NCBI GenBank assembly: GCA_030512335.1
Contig: JAULSU010000004.1
Coordinates: 2,914,001-2,978,000 of the forward strand
Length of the DNA: 64,000 bases
Source of the DNA: Immersiella caudata
Lineage: Eukaryota > Ascomycota > Sordariomycetes > Sordariales > Lasiosphaeriaceae
Reading direction: 5' to 3'
How positions within the stretch are numbered: the first letter of the stretch is position 1; every line of letters starts with the position of its first letter. Positions 1-9,882 of this stretch are shown here, in pieces. The position numbers and the translations under genes were made by a program. The notes under the pieces were generated by a model, which was given only the letters and a program-made list of their open reading frames with translations, was not told the origin of the DNA and ran no database searches.

Positions 1-526
1 GAGCAGTGACCGACAAACTTCTTCATGACGCCGATACCGATGGAGGATTGCTCGGGGCAGAATTCAACCCAGATGGTGCCAGCTTCGGTGGTTGGGTTGG
101 GGTTGGATGCCGTCGCAGGTGGGGTGTACTTTTTGATCATGGCCTCGCTGGGGCGGGCTGAGAACTGCATTTTCGCGCGGCTGGAGAGGTTAGACGATTT
201 TGTTTGAGGATGCGCCGAACCCTGAGCGCAGGTTGGCTGCTTGCTTGCGAGGGACTCACTTGGGGCTGCCATCCTCGTTCGTGTACTCGTCTCGGAACCG
301 CTGAAGCGAAATCTTGACTTCGTCCTCTGCCAGCTCGTAGCCCTAGAGCATTAAAGTTAGCGGGCCGAAACAAGCAAGAGAAGCGGCATAAAGAAGCTAC
401 GATGAAGCTATCGCGCGCGGGGCGGGAACATACTCGATCTTGAACCATCTCGTGGACTGTCCTCCATGCGCGCCAAAGACGCGACGTTTCCCTAGCGAAG
501 ATCGACGAGTTGGTTTCCTCCTCCAT
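1..526 (-). CDS. rpb5: RNA polymerases I/II/III shared subunit RPABC1 (Rpb5), 3' part cut off by the window edge
   Basis: Rpb5 is common to nuclear RNA polymerases I, II and III and forms part of the lower jaw that grips downstream DNA. Three exons are visible: 526-434, 342-260 and 180 to beyond position 1. Introns are 433-343 (GTATGT...CTAG) and 259-181 (GTGAGT...CCAG with a CTAAC branch point). The spliced product begins MEEETNSSIFARETSRLWRA and continues through VHEMVQDRGYELAEDEV to a WVEFCPEQSSIGIGVMKKFV stretch, matching the Rpb5 jaw domain (yeast counterparts RLWRAFRTVKEMVKDRGY and LWVEFCDE). About 118 residues are present of an expected 215-230, so the C-terminal assembly domain lies outside. 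Start chosen because the Rpb5 N-terminus begins here; the same frame open upstream has no similarity. Divergent from bfr1, 482 bp apart. Confidence 0.93.
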
Positions 527-1008
527 GGTGGGCGGTTGTTTGAGAAACCTTGGGTTCGTGGCCGGGTGCAAGTTGCGAGAGTGTTGGATGCTGCCTTGCT
601 TTGTTTTGCAATCACCGGGACCGGCAGTTCTCGGGAGGCTGATAAAGAAGCTGCTTTTGAAAAATTGACATCTAGGCTTCTGAAGGTTTTGAGGCTGAGC
701 ACGCCCATGGGCGTGAGCGCAGTAGACCCCACTCAACGTCTTGGCGGGGCCTTTCGGATTACATAACGCCACGCACGAGCCACATTCAAAGTTAAAGAGG
801 CCACGGTCTGAAGCGCAGTTAAATTTCAAAGAGGGTCGGAGGCTTTTGGGGAGTGTGGACCATCAGGCCAAATTGTTCGCCAATTGTTACCTCCAGCCCA
901 TTTTCACAAAAAGCAGGAGCAAATCGGAGGCTGACGCTTTCGTTCTTCTTCCCCCCCCCCCCCCCCCCCAACCTCTCTCCGCTCGACTGTCTCCTCTGGT
1001 TTCTCAAC
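527..1008. promoter_or_regulatory. Divergent promoter region of rpb5 and bfr1
   Basis: This 482-bp interval separates two divergent start codons and must hold both promoters. It contains a run of 19 C (951-969) inside a pyrimidine-rich stretch leading to the bfr1 ATG, probably bfr1 5' leader. Open frames crossing it (for example 440-766 +) lack codon structure and look accidental. Confidence 0.55.
951..969. repeat. Homopolymer run of 19 C in the bfr1 5' leader
   Basis: Nineteen consecutive C, 40 nt before the bfr1 start codon and flanked by CT-rich sequence. Pyrimidine-rich leaders are common in filamentous fungi, but an uninterrupted run this long is likely length-variable and could form G-quadruplex or i-motif structures on the two strands. 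Confidence 0.9.
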
Positions 1009-2581
1009 ATGGCTGACTCTACTGCTCCGGCTGCGGCTCCGGCTGCCAGCATCCGTCCTACCAAGCCTGATCAGGCCCTCTTTGAGGAGAAACTGACCAA
1101 GGCCGAGAAGGAGTATCAGGATGTTATGACTAAATATGTGCGTGCTGTGCCCCGCGCGAAGCCGGCCGTCGATGCCCCTTCGGCCATAGCTGACCCGTTA
1201 TGTAGAATGCCATCAAGGCCAAGATCGACCTGGCTACTCCCAACAAGAACAAGGACCAGCCCACCCCCACCCAGAGGCGCCGCCAGGAGCTGATTGCTCA
1301 ACTCAATGAGATTCGCACGCAGCAGGGCGCCGGAAAGAATGCCCGCACTAGTAAGCTCGACCAGATCAAGCGCCTTGACGAGCAACTCAAGAGCCGCATT
1401 GCCGAACAAAAGGCCTCCCGCGGCAAGGTCAACTTCAAGTCCGTCGAGGATGTCGAGCGCGAGATTAAACGTTTGGAGGAGCTAGTGGACTCCGGAAAAT
1501 TGAAGCTTGTGGATGAGAAGAAGACCCTGACCGAGGTCAACAACCTCAAGAAGTCCAAGAAGCTCTTCGCAAGCTTTGACGAAGGCCAGAAGAAGATTGA
1601 CGACATCAAGGCAGAAATTAAGGCGATCAAGGACTCGATGGAAAACCCTGAGTCCAAGGCGCTCAGCGAGCGCTATAACACGCTCCAGGCCGAGCTCGAT
1701 GCCATCAAGGCCGAGCAAGACGAGGCATACAAGGGCCTGTCGAGCCTGCGCGACGAGCGCTCCAAGCTCCATGCCGAACAAAACGAGAAGTTCCACGCCA
1801 TCAAGAAGCTCAAGGACGAGTTCTACACCCAAAAGAAGGCCGCCGTTGCATACGAGCGCGAGCAAAGGGAGAAGGCCCGCGAGAGGCAACAGGCAGAGCG
1901 GGACCGCATCACAAAGGAGCGCAAGATGGAGCGGGCACAAAAGATGCTCGCCGAGGCCAGCGACCCAGCCTACCTCGAAGAGATCCGCCGCGCCAACAGC
2001 CTGCTGCACTTTTTCGACCCCACGCACGCCGCTGTCGAGAAGACCCCGCTCCTTGCTGACAAGGGCCTCGGGGCCCAGGCTCAGCGCAAGGTTGACGCCT
2101 CCGGAATCAAGGGTGTTGCTCTCACCCGCAAGGAGGACCGCGAGGATGAGTACTTTGCGCCCGTCAAGAAGGGGAAGAAGGGTAAGAAGGCTGGTGCTTC
2201 GGAGACGTCGACCAAGGCCTTTAACTGCCCCCCCGCCGTTATTGAGGACTGTGCTTTCATCGGCATTGACCCGCCAATGAGCGCTGCCGATGTTCCCGCT
2301 GCCACCGAGAAGGTCAAGGCCAAGCTTGAGCAATGGAAGGCCGACCAGCCCGAGCAAACTCGCAAGGTAGGCCTTGTATTACGGCTTTTCCTCCTGAGAG
2401 CATGATAGCTGACGAAACCCAGAACATCGAGAAGGCCAAGAAGGAGATCGAGCGCCTCGAGGCTGAGGAGGCTGCCGAGGCTTCTGGTGCCGCCACTCCG
2501 AACGGCAAGAAGACCGACGACAAGGTCGCCGAGGTCAAGGACGTCTCAGTCGAGGACAAGAAGGAGGCCGTTGCCGCATAG
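1009..2581 (+). CDS. bfr1: Nuclear segregation / polysome-associated protein Bfr1
   Basis: Bfr1 is a coiled-coil RNA-binding protein of fungi associated with polysomes and mRNP at the ER, and genetically with secretion and chromosome segregation. Exons are 1009-1137, 1206-2366 and 2423-2581; introns begin GTGCGT and GTAGGC and end in TAG and CAG. The product is 482 aa, charged and almost wholly helical. Family segments seen are a basic QRRRQELIAQLNEIR region after residue 60, a long Lys/Glu/Arg coiled coil to about residue 270, a HFFDPTHAA motif, KEDREDEYFAPVKKGKKGKK, and FNCPPAVIEDCAFIGIDPP, then a C-terminal acidic helix. The start is the first ATG after the C-rich leader. The last 52 residues come from exon 3. 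No defect seen. Confidence 0.93.
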
Positions 2582-4843
2582 GGGCGACACCGACGGACTT
2601 CTTCAGCACCGTCCATACAGTGCAATCTCTGACGGGTCAGCCGTATCTAAATGTTCCCAGGCGCAGATCATGGCACCCACGTTCTCCATGACAGGTCCGG
2701 AAAGGGATTTGGGGGGAGGGAGCACCTGCATATGATGGGATACTTTCGAGTGTATTGTTTTTATACTATAGCAAGAGGCACCCCGTGCCAGTTGTTGTTT
2801 TTGAGTCGTCTCCTTCACGTCTGTCGTTGCTTGGCGGGAACACTGAAAACGGAGAAGGTGTATTCGGACAAAATCCCGTCGAGGCGTCATGGATTGTTCT
2901 CTCGGGTTTCGGGCTGGAACGGTTGCTTGTGTCCCGAAAGAGACGCGACGCTAACAAAGCGTTGCAGTTGGATTTATGCGGGGGGCATCGAAAACGGTTC
3001 TCTCTCTCCCTGACACTGACCTGTGTGGATGCGGTTGTCAGTTGGAAGCAATGCCCGTCATCCCCCTTGTTGTCTGTCTCGCGTTGCTACCTATGCATCG
3101 GGCAGCTATCCCTCCCGTTGCTGCTCGTCTCAACCAATGGCGTTATCTATGGCCGTGGTCCAAAAGTACATTCCCAATCCTCCCCTTCACGCCTGACCAG
3201 CATCGCACTACGCGCCGCGCCGAGTCTCCAGGCCTTTCGCCCCCGAATGCGAACCCCTCATTCACGCCGTGATCTATCATTCTCTGGGATCGAGGGAAAC
3301 TCTAGACTGGTTGGACATCTATATGTTAGGTTGACACTCTCGAAATAGAACGCAACAAGAACTTGAGCTATCGGGCATCTATCTATGTCGCTCTTCTACT
3401 CTGAGACTTTCTGTGCGCCGACCTATCTTGAGCTCTGCTCTTCCCTGCTCTTCTACCCTTTTCGGTGACGCCCAAGCTTGACAATTGACCACGTTCTATC
3501 TCATATGCCACTCTCTGTTGACACGGTAGGTGCGTGCTTGCCTGTTCAGTCAGGCAACCGAAGAAGCAATGTCAAGTATGTACTTGGGTTCTTTCAGGAT
3601 GACACGCGTCGTGCAACTTTGCTGTGATTTCCCCTCCCGATGTCGATAGGCCAGCTGGACAGGTCGATGCGTCCTATTAGGTCGGTGAGGTAGCAGTTGC
3701 CATGCGGTGCGGCATTATTGCTGACCAGTGGTGGACTGAAGTGCTGCTTTGGTGGTGCTGAATTTGTTGGCGGCTGAGGCGATATGCCAGACATGCAATT
3801 GACACTTTCTGCGTGCAGACCACCCGGGAAGATCAGACGTTTGAATGTGAGTAATGCGGGAAACTCAATCACGTCGGTTCCTTCCTCTTGGACAATTCCT
3901 AATATTGCGTAGTGTGTTATGTACATGATAGCACTGGACTGTTGGAAAACAGGGGGCACCGCTTCTTGCTTGGCCTCCCACATCCGTGACCCTGCAATCA
4001 GGGACAGCGTTGTGTGGTTTGGCATGAGCAGAAGCGGACTGCATCCTCCTCGTCGAGCCAACAGTTCAGGGAGGCTTCCCGCCTCTGTTTTGACCGGGAC
4101 GGGATTACATATCCAGCGCATCCCAACCATGATATCCCCGTGGTAATGATGATTATTCCTTCTCTCCCAATTTCGATGTTCCAATTTTGGTGGGTATGGG
4201 GTCCAATTCGGATCATGCCCCTCTTTCTCTTTCGATCTTCATCCATGTGGTTTCAACAGTTCAGCAGCAGAGTGCCAAGGTGAGCAGATACCAGCGTAAA
4301 CAGAAAAAATTGCAGCAATGGGTCCGCCACCCGCAAAACGCCGCTGCCGATCAATGAGAAGGAAAAAAAAAGGCAAGTCGAAGCGTCATAAATCCGTCCA
4401 TCCATTCGTTCAATCCGTGTCCGTTCCGTCTTCCGGTCCAAATGTGAGAAATAAAAATGCGAAAATGTCGATGCTTTGCGGTCGTGAGTCCGAAGCGTGC
4501 TTCTAGATTGTCCAGAGCCCGTAGAAGCTCGAGCTAGTAAAAGATGAGTTGAGTAATCTCCAAACGCGGCCAGGGCTATGCAAAAAGACAGAGCGTGTCG
4601 AAAAAGAACCATGTAAACCGACAGGAGCCAAAATGGTCGTGGTCTCGTTGGTCTCGTTGGCGTCATCAAATGAGTATCAACGGCTTGCCCTCCGTAGAGG
4701 AAAACGTGCCACTCTGCATCCATGATCTGGTACAAAGGAGATCGCCCCTCAAATGAGCGTGCCTTCTCAGATGCCACCATCGCCGAACGGATATGTTTTG
4801 AGCAAAGCTATAAGGCCATGTCCAACCCATGGGAGGGAAGCCG
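2582..4843. other. Intergenic; 3' flanks of bfr1 and the gene at 4844-5612
   Basis: Two genes converge on this 2.26-kb interval. The first few hundred bases are presumably the bfr1 3' UTR. Open frames of 196-197 codons exist (2755-3348 +, 3594-4184 -), but both lack recognised domains and fungal codon bias, so I do not call genes. No RNA gene or repeat was recognised. Confidence 0.5.
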
Positions 4844-5612
4844 TTAGTAAGGGCCTGGGTTGTAGTAAGAGGTTGGGCCAGGCGGAGGCGGAGGCGGAGG
4901 CCCCGGCCTGTATGCTGATCTCGTCCTCTGTGGTCCCGGCGTCCTCCTGTCGCGGTGAGGCATCGCCTCTAATGGTGGCGGGGTGCGGCGCGGAAGAGGG
5001 ATCTCTCTCATCTCTCTCTCGTGGTGGGCAATGCTGGGGCCGCTGGCCACGGTGCCGGGCCCACCGCCCGGACGGCGGCTCGCTTTGCGGGAGCCGCTGA
5101 GGGCGCTCAGGGGTGGGTCCTTGACGGCCGGTTCGTTATCATCCGGCAAGGTCAGCTCCACGAGGCTGTAAAAATACTCAAGTACTTCCGGATACCGCTG
5201 CACGGATGCCTGCCAGTCCTCGTCGATACCACGCTTCAGCTGCGCCTGCGCCGCGGCGATCTCGTTAGGGTGCGGTGGCGCGTGGTAATAGTGATAGGCG
5301 TGGGCTGTGATGCGGTCCAAGTGTGCGGTATGTGCCGTCTTCCGCCGCTCCGTCAACAACCGGAAGTACTCGAGGATATAGTCCTGGGCGTGAGCCCGTA
5401 CCCATGATCTACGGAAATGTTAGCAAAGCGGACTCGCCCTCATCGACGCCGATCCACTGAGAGGCGAGAGGGAGGTGAGCTGACCTTATGTCATTGTATA
5501 TCGACTGCATCATCCGGGCTTCCGCTTGCCGGACGGCCACCTCGAGCCCCTTTGCCTCGCAGTCGCAGGCCAAAGTGGCCGGAGCGTGGCATATGGCACA
5601 GTCCGGGTCCAT
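4844..5612 (-). CDS. Conserved fungal protein of unknown function with N-terminal Cys cluster and Pro-rich tail
   Basis: Exons are 5612-5485 and 5408-4844, joined across an intron (5484-5409, GTCAGC...CGTAG with a GCTAAC branch point), giving 230 aa. The N-terminus has cysteines at residues 5, 8, 16 and 18 (CAICH...CDC), enough for one small zinc site. A helical segment follows containing SWVRAHAQDYILEYFRLLTE, which I recognise as typical of a strongly conserved Pezizomycotina family without an assigned function. The middle is helical (residues ~60-130); the last 80 residues are disordered and rich in Pro, Arg and Gly, ending in a PPPPPPP run and SYYNPGPY. I use the ATG at 5612 because the family begins at the Cys cluster; an in-frame ATG at 5660 would add 16 residues. 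Confidence 0.8.
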
Positions 5613-7684
5613 CCTTATGACAGACTTCCGCGACTTCGAATTATAGTCTCTGGTATACATGGTTTAGCGGGTGAATGGAGTGGCGGGCGGAGCGTGTGGT
5701 TCGGGTTCATGCGGCAAGACAACATGAAAAAGATGGAGATCTCAGGCTAATAATACAGACAGGGCATGCAGTATCCACCACGATCACTCGTTTCCTCATA
5801 ATCGATGGTATTGCCAGGGTCCTGCCCAGAAAATGAAACGCAGAGCAGTGTGGTGAGAAGAGTGCTGATGATGGTGAGGGGAGAGAGGAGAGAGGAGGGG
5901 AAGGGGGCGGCGAGGGTTAGTGAAGAGAAGATGAATGCGAGATAAGGCATCAAAGCATGAAGTAGGAGGGGATAGGGATAGGCCGCGAGAGGGTAGACAG
6001 ATGGGCGTGTGAGGAGGAGGGAGTAGTAGGTAGATCCGGAAGTACTGACCTGGAGTATCAAGCACGCAAGCTAGAGGCCCGCGGACAGGACAAGACAGCG
6101 CGGCAGTGTGAGGTTCGAGGAAAAATTGAGGGGAAAAGACACCACAGCGTAGCGGTACCCGAAACCCCAGGACGAACGGCGGAGCGTGCTGCTGCTGTGG
6201 CGACGAACACGATCGGTAGTGTCTTCTCTCTTGGGGGTGAGAGAAAGAGAGAGAAACAAGCTCGCAGGTCGCAGACGAACGGTCTCAACAGCCGTCAAGT
6301 CAGCGATGGGGTGCGCAGGATGAGCGGCTCTGTTTGGTGGAGGGGCGGGTGCGGGTGCAGGTTCAGACGTCGAGACCAGCACAAGGTCCTCGCCGTGAAG
6401 TTGGTGAGAGTTGGGGAGATGCCCTCGCGAGGGCTGGTTGCTGCCCACAGCCCAAGACGGGCTTAACCACGTTTAGTCTGGAATCGGTGTCGTGGCTCGA
6501 ATGCGGGCCTCTGGCAGCATTGGTCTGCAGCGTGCAGCGGCCCAATGCTTTTTGTCGACCAGTCCGCGATGGCCGCGCCCGAGAAGGACCCAATTAACCC
6601 CAATTGCCTCGGATGCCGTTCGTCCACTCGCGCCGCTGGGGGGGAGAGTGCAGTTCGGCGCGGGCAGCGGCGAGGTTGATTCGTTATGTAACAGGGCGAC
6701 CGCGCAGGAAGCAGAGAGACAACAGGAGATGTGCTGATCCGAGGGTGTGCGAGTGTACACAAGAGGAGGTAGGTGGTCCTCACGCCCAAAGGGAGAGAAG
6801 AGTAGGAGATGCGGATGGATGGCGAGGGGGGGGGGCTAGAACCGATGCAGCAGTGCAGAGGGGGGAAGAAGAGACGGAGATGAAGCAGCACCAGCAGTCG
6901 TGGGAATAACCGCTCTGTTGATCTCCATACTCGCCCTGTCCTGTCCTGGTCAGGTCTCCGCAGTCTGAGCTGGCCGTCTCGCCAGGGATCCACGACGCAG
7001 AAGTGCAGACGAGAGCTGCTCCAGCGCACAGCTGTCCAACGGGAGCCGAGAGCGGCTCAATGAGGGGAGGAGAGGCTGGGCACGGCCAGCGGAGCGGGGG
7101 TTAGCGGCGACGGAGACCACCACGTCTCTCGATCACGTTGCGCTGCGTTTTGGCCTGTCTTGGATTCACCGCATGTTTGCTTTGCATGTCGACGCAGATT
7201 GGATTGGGTGAGGGGCACCTCGGAACCAGCAAATTGGCTGGGCAGGAAAAGCGACCAGCCAGCAAAGGGGCAAGTAGCGTCACGCCCGATCCAACCCGTC
7301 CCTTCCGTCTGCAGACTTGACCTGCCGAAGTGGTCAATTGAGACTGTAGAACGCCGCTACGCATGACCGTCACACTCCAGCAAGCGCACGACATTAAAAG
7401 GGGGACTGGCAGCACCTCTCTGTGCGAGCAGATCTCGGTTGAAAAAACAGCTGCTGAGAGCGAAGCTCGGAAAGCGTTGGAATGATCCATGAATTTGGGT
7501 GGGCAGCTGCGAAGAGCCGCTGGGCTGCCAAGCCTCCCGGCAAAATCCCGACAGGGATTAGTATTTGAAACGGCCCCAGGGGTGTACCCAGTCTTATCTA
7601 ATCAGCTCAAATTTCTCTGATCGACCTGCAAACGCGACCAGCTCGGAGTGTCGACAGCGAGAATGTGCTCTAAAGGCCGTCAAA
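5613..7684. promoter_or_regulatory. Long divergent intergene between the 4844-5612 gene and mtg2
   Basis: This 2.07-kb stretch separates divergent starts. It is rich in GGAGAG/CTCTCC purine-pyrimidine blocks (5870-6040, 6220-6270, 6830-6900), as expected of fungal leaders. Several open frames (5747-6061 -, 6071-6448 -, 6463-7029 -) are low-complexity translations of these blocks. I see no supportable gene; it probably holds two promoters and a long 5' leader for the minus-strand gene. Confidence 0.5.
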
Positions 7685-9370
7685 ATGTCCTGTCGCTGTG
7701 CTCCTAGCCCCCGGGTGCTCCTCCCGTTTCTCTACCCAAGCTTTTTTGCTGCCAATGGCGCAAGCCTCACTCGTTCGCGGCTCGTCGCGTCGGGCACACG
7801 GTACAGCAGCAACAGCAGCGCCAGCGGAGCTCCAGCGCCGCCGACTTCGTCTCGACTAAACCCAGCCCCAGATGATTACGCCGCGCCATACTTTGCCGAC
7901 AAGGCAAAGCTGATGGTCTACGCCGGCGTGGGCGGCCACGGATGTATCTCTTTCCACCGTGAAGCGTACTTGGACGACGGACCAGCCAATGGCGGCGATG
8001 GTGGACACGGCGGGAACGTGTACATCCAAGCCGTCCCCGGCGAGACATCACTTCACAAGCTGGCGCGGCGGCGGTTTATACGGGCTGGAAAGGGTGTTAG
8101 CGGGCAGGGAAGCTCTCGCGGGGGGCAGAAAGGCCAGGACGTTATCATCACAGTCCCTGTCGGCACTGTCATCACCGAGCTGAGCCGATCGGATCCGGTA
8201 GCGGATGAGAAATTTCTCAACTCGAGGAGGGAGCGGGACGCGGAAGCGGAAGATCAGGAACCTGTTGAGGAGGACCATCGCCATAAATGGCTCCTCTACC
8301 CCGGAATATCTGCTTCGGAGGCCAAAAAGATTCAAGTTCCCAGGCTACCCCGTCGCGACAGACTGTTCTCTCAACCGAAGGCGCCACTGTACCTGGATAT
8401 TTCCAGACCTACGACGCAGCCGATTCTCCTCGCTGCAGGCGGTCTTGGTGGTCTCGGAAACCCTCATTTTGTATCCAAAGAGCGACTGAAGCCAATGTTT
8501 GCTACTAGGGGTGAACAGGCCTTCTCAATGGAGATTCAGCTGGAGTTAAAACTTCTTGCCGATGTAGGCTTAGTCGGGTTGCCCAACGCAGGAAAGAGTA
8601 CACTTCTCCGCGCGCTGACGAACAGTCGCACACGAGTCGGCAATTGGGCCTTCACAACGCTCCAACCAAACATCGGCACTGTTGTTCTGGACGACAACAA
8701 GGGGAGGCCAAAGATCACGAGTTGGAAGCGGACAGTGGACAATTCCGACCAGCTTGACACATTCTCCCTTTCGACAGACTGGGAGCAAGACTCGCTGGAG
8801 CGCAGGACAAGGTTCACCATCGCGGACATCCCAGGGTTGATTGAAGGCGCCCACCTCGACAAAGGACTTGGCATGGAGTTCCTCCGACACGTGGAGCGGG
8901 CAGGTGTACTTGCCTTCGTCATCGACCTCAGTGCTGGAAACGCAGTAAAGGCGCTGAATGCGCTATGGAACGAGGTGGGGCTTTATGCGCAGATGAGGGA
9001 GGACGAAGAGCATGCGCGGGAGCGCGAAGCGATGATTGACTGGAGCGCTGAAGCTGGCACCAGCGATGCGGGTGACCGGTGGTCCGGGCAGGACACGACG
9101 TATGGATCCTCGGAGCGGGGAGTCACGGGGCTGTCCATCGCGGGGAAGCCTTGGTTTGTGGTGGCCACCAAGGGAGACCTTCCCGGGACGCAGGATAACT
9201 TCAAGGAGCTGACGGGCTACTTGGACAGCATCATGAGGGGAGAGACGCCGCACCCCAGCGGAGTGGAAGGGGCATGGACCGAAAACTGCACTGCCATTCC
9301 TGTCAGCGCCATCAACGCCCAGGGGACAGATAGGATAGTACATTGGATTGTGGGCTTACTGGATGGGTAA
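7685..9370 (+). CDS. mtg2: Mitochondrial Obg-family GTPase (Mtg2), mitoribosome large-subunit assembly
   Basis: Single-exon gene for a 561-aa Obg GTPase. Obg/Mtg2 proteins bind the large (mito)ribosomal subunit precursor and act late in its assembly. The N-terminus is rich in Arg, Ser and hydrophobics without acids, as in a mitochondrial presequence. A glycine-rich Obg fold follows (residues ~70-280: VYAGVGGHGCISFHREAY, GGDGGHGGNVYI, AAGGLGGLGNPHF), with a family-typical insertion rich in charged residues near 180-240. The G domain has G1 GLPNAGKST (~298), G3 DIPGLIEGAH (~381), G4 TKGD (~495) and G5 SAINAQG near the end. I start at 7685 (CAAAATG) rather than the in-frame ATG at 7565, because the presequence begins there. 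A GTAAG overlaps the stop, so a further exon cannot be fully excluded, but the end matches the family. Confidence 0.92.
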   Translation: MSCRCAPSPRVLLPFLYPSFFAANGASLTRSRLVASGTRYSSNSSASGAPAPPTSSRLNPAPDDYAAPYFADKAKLMVYAGVGGHGCISFHREAYLDDGPANGGDGGHGGNVYIQAVPGETSLHKLARRRFIRAGKGVSGQGSSRGGQKGQDVIITVPVGTVITELSRSDPVADEKFLNSRRERDAEAEDQEPVEEDHRHKWLLYPGISASEAKKIQVPRLPRRDRLFSQPKAPLYLDISRPTTQPILLAAGGLGGLGNPHFVSKERLKPMFATRGEQAFSMEIQLELKLLADVGLVGLPNAGKSTLLRALTNSRTRVGNWAFTTLQPNIGTVVLDDNKGRPKITSWKRTVDNSDQLDTFSLSTDWEQDSLERRTRFTIADIPGLIEGAHLDKGLGMEFLRHVERAGVLAFVIDLSAGNAVKALNALWNEVGLYAQMREDEEHAREREAMIDWSAEAGTSDAGDRWSGQDTTYGSSERGVTGLSIAGKPWFVVATKGDLPGTQDNFKELTGYLDSIMRGETPHPSGVEGAWTENCTAIPVSAINAQGTDRIVHWIVGLLDG

Positions 9371-9882
9371 GACTGTCTGGTGAGTGCCTATCAATTGATT
9401 ACCACGAAACTGGTACACCCTTCACTCAGTTGACAGCCGCTGCCGTTATGCAAGTGTCATGACATCGTGCAACACTCGATCCCGAGAACCCCAGGTCCCG
9501 TTCTCGGATCCTCGCCCCATGTGCGCGCAACCGACTTTCTGTATCCCTCTTTGGCACCTCATCGCAGTCACCCGAGAGCCTTCCCCAGCTGTTCTCCATA
9601 ATGTCGGATCTTCGGAGCGAACTGGACCGTTGAACTGGTACAAAGTCATTTGCGGGTAATCCTCGGCAACCATGGTACTTTATCAGTAGCGCTCTCACCG
9701 CCCGCAAAAAGTCTGATTTGCGTTTTGCGTAGCTGTACCCCTCCCCCACATTCGTCGCTGGAGCTTCCTGCAACCCCAAGCCTTGCAGGTCGCGAATACT
9801 TTTTTGTCCATACCTCTTCATTTTCCTGCCACCTACCTTATCCAATTGGGTCGCATCGCAACTCGGTGCCTCAATTATTAAC
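9371..9882. promoter_or_regulatory. Intergene with mtg2 3' UTR and ncl1 promoter
   Basis: A 512-bp tandem spacer. The last 100 bases before the ncl1 start are pyrimidine-rich (CATTTTCCTGCCACCTACC, then CCAATTGGG), resembling a short 5' leader. Nothing else recognised. Confidence 0.5.

Noticed and set aside
137..829. 230-codon open frame on the minus strand
   Set aside because: Only its codons for MEEETN...VQDR are Rpb5 exon 1; the rest reads through introns and the divergent promoter.
1482..2357. 291-codon antisense open frame
   Set aside because: Leu-rich mirror of the Lys/Glu-rich bfr1 coding sequence; no own signals.
3594..4184. 196-codon minus-strand open frame between bfr1 and the next gene
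   Set aside because: No domain, no codon bias, no plausible promoter; probably chance.
4890..4915. GGAGGC tandem repeat
   Set aside because: It is coding sequence for the polyproline tail of the minus-strand gene, not an independent repeat.
5747..6061. 104-codon hydrophobic open frame upstream of the 4844-5612 gene
   Set aside because: Hydrophobicity results from CTC/CCT-rich leader sequence; no family resemblance.
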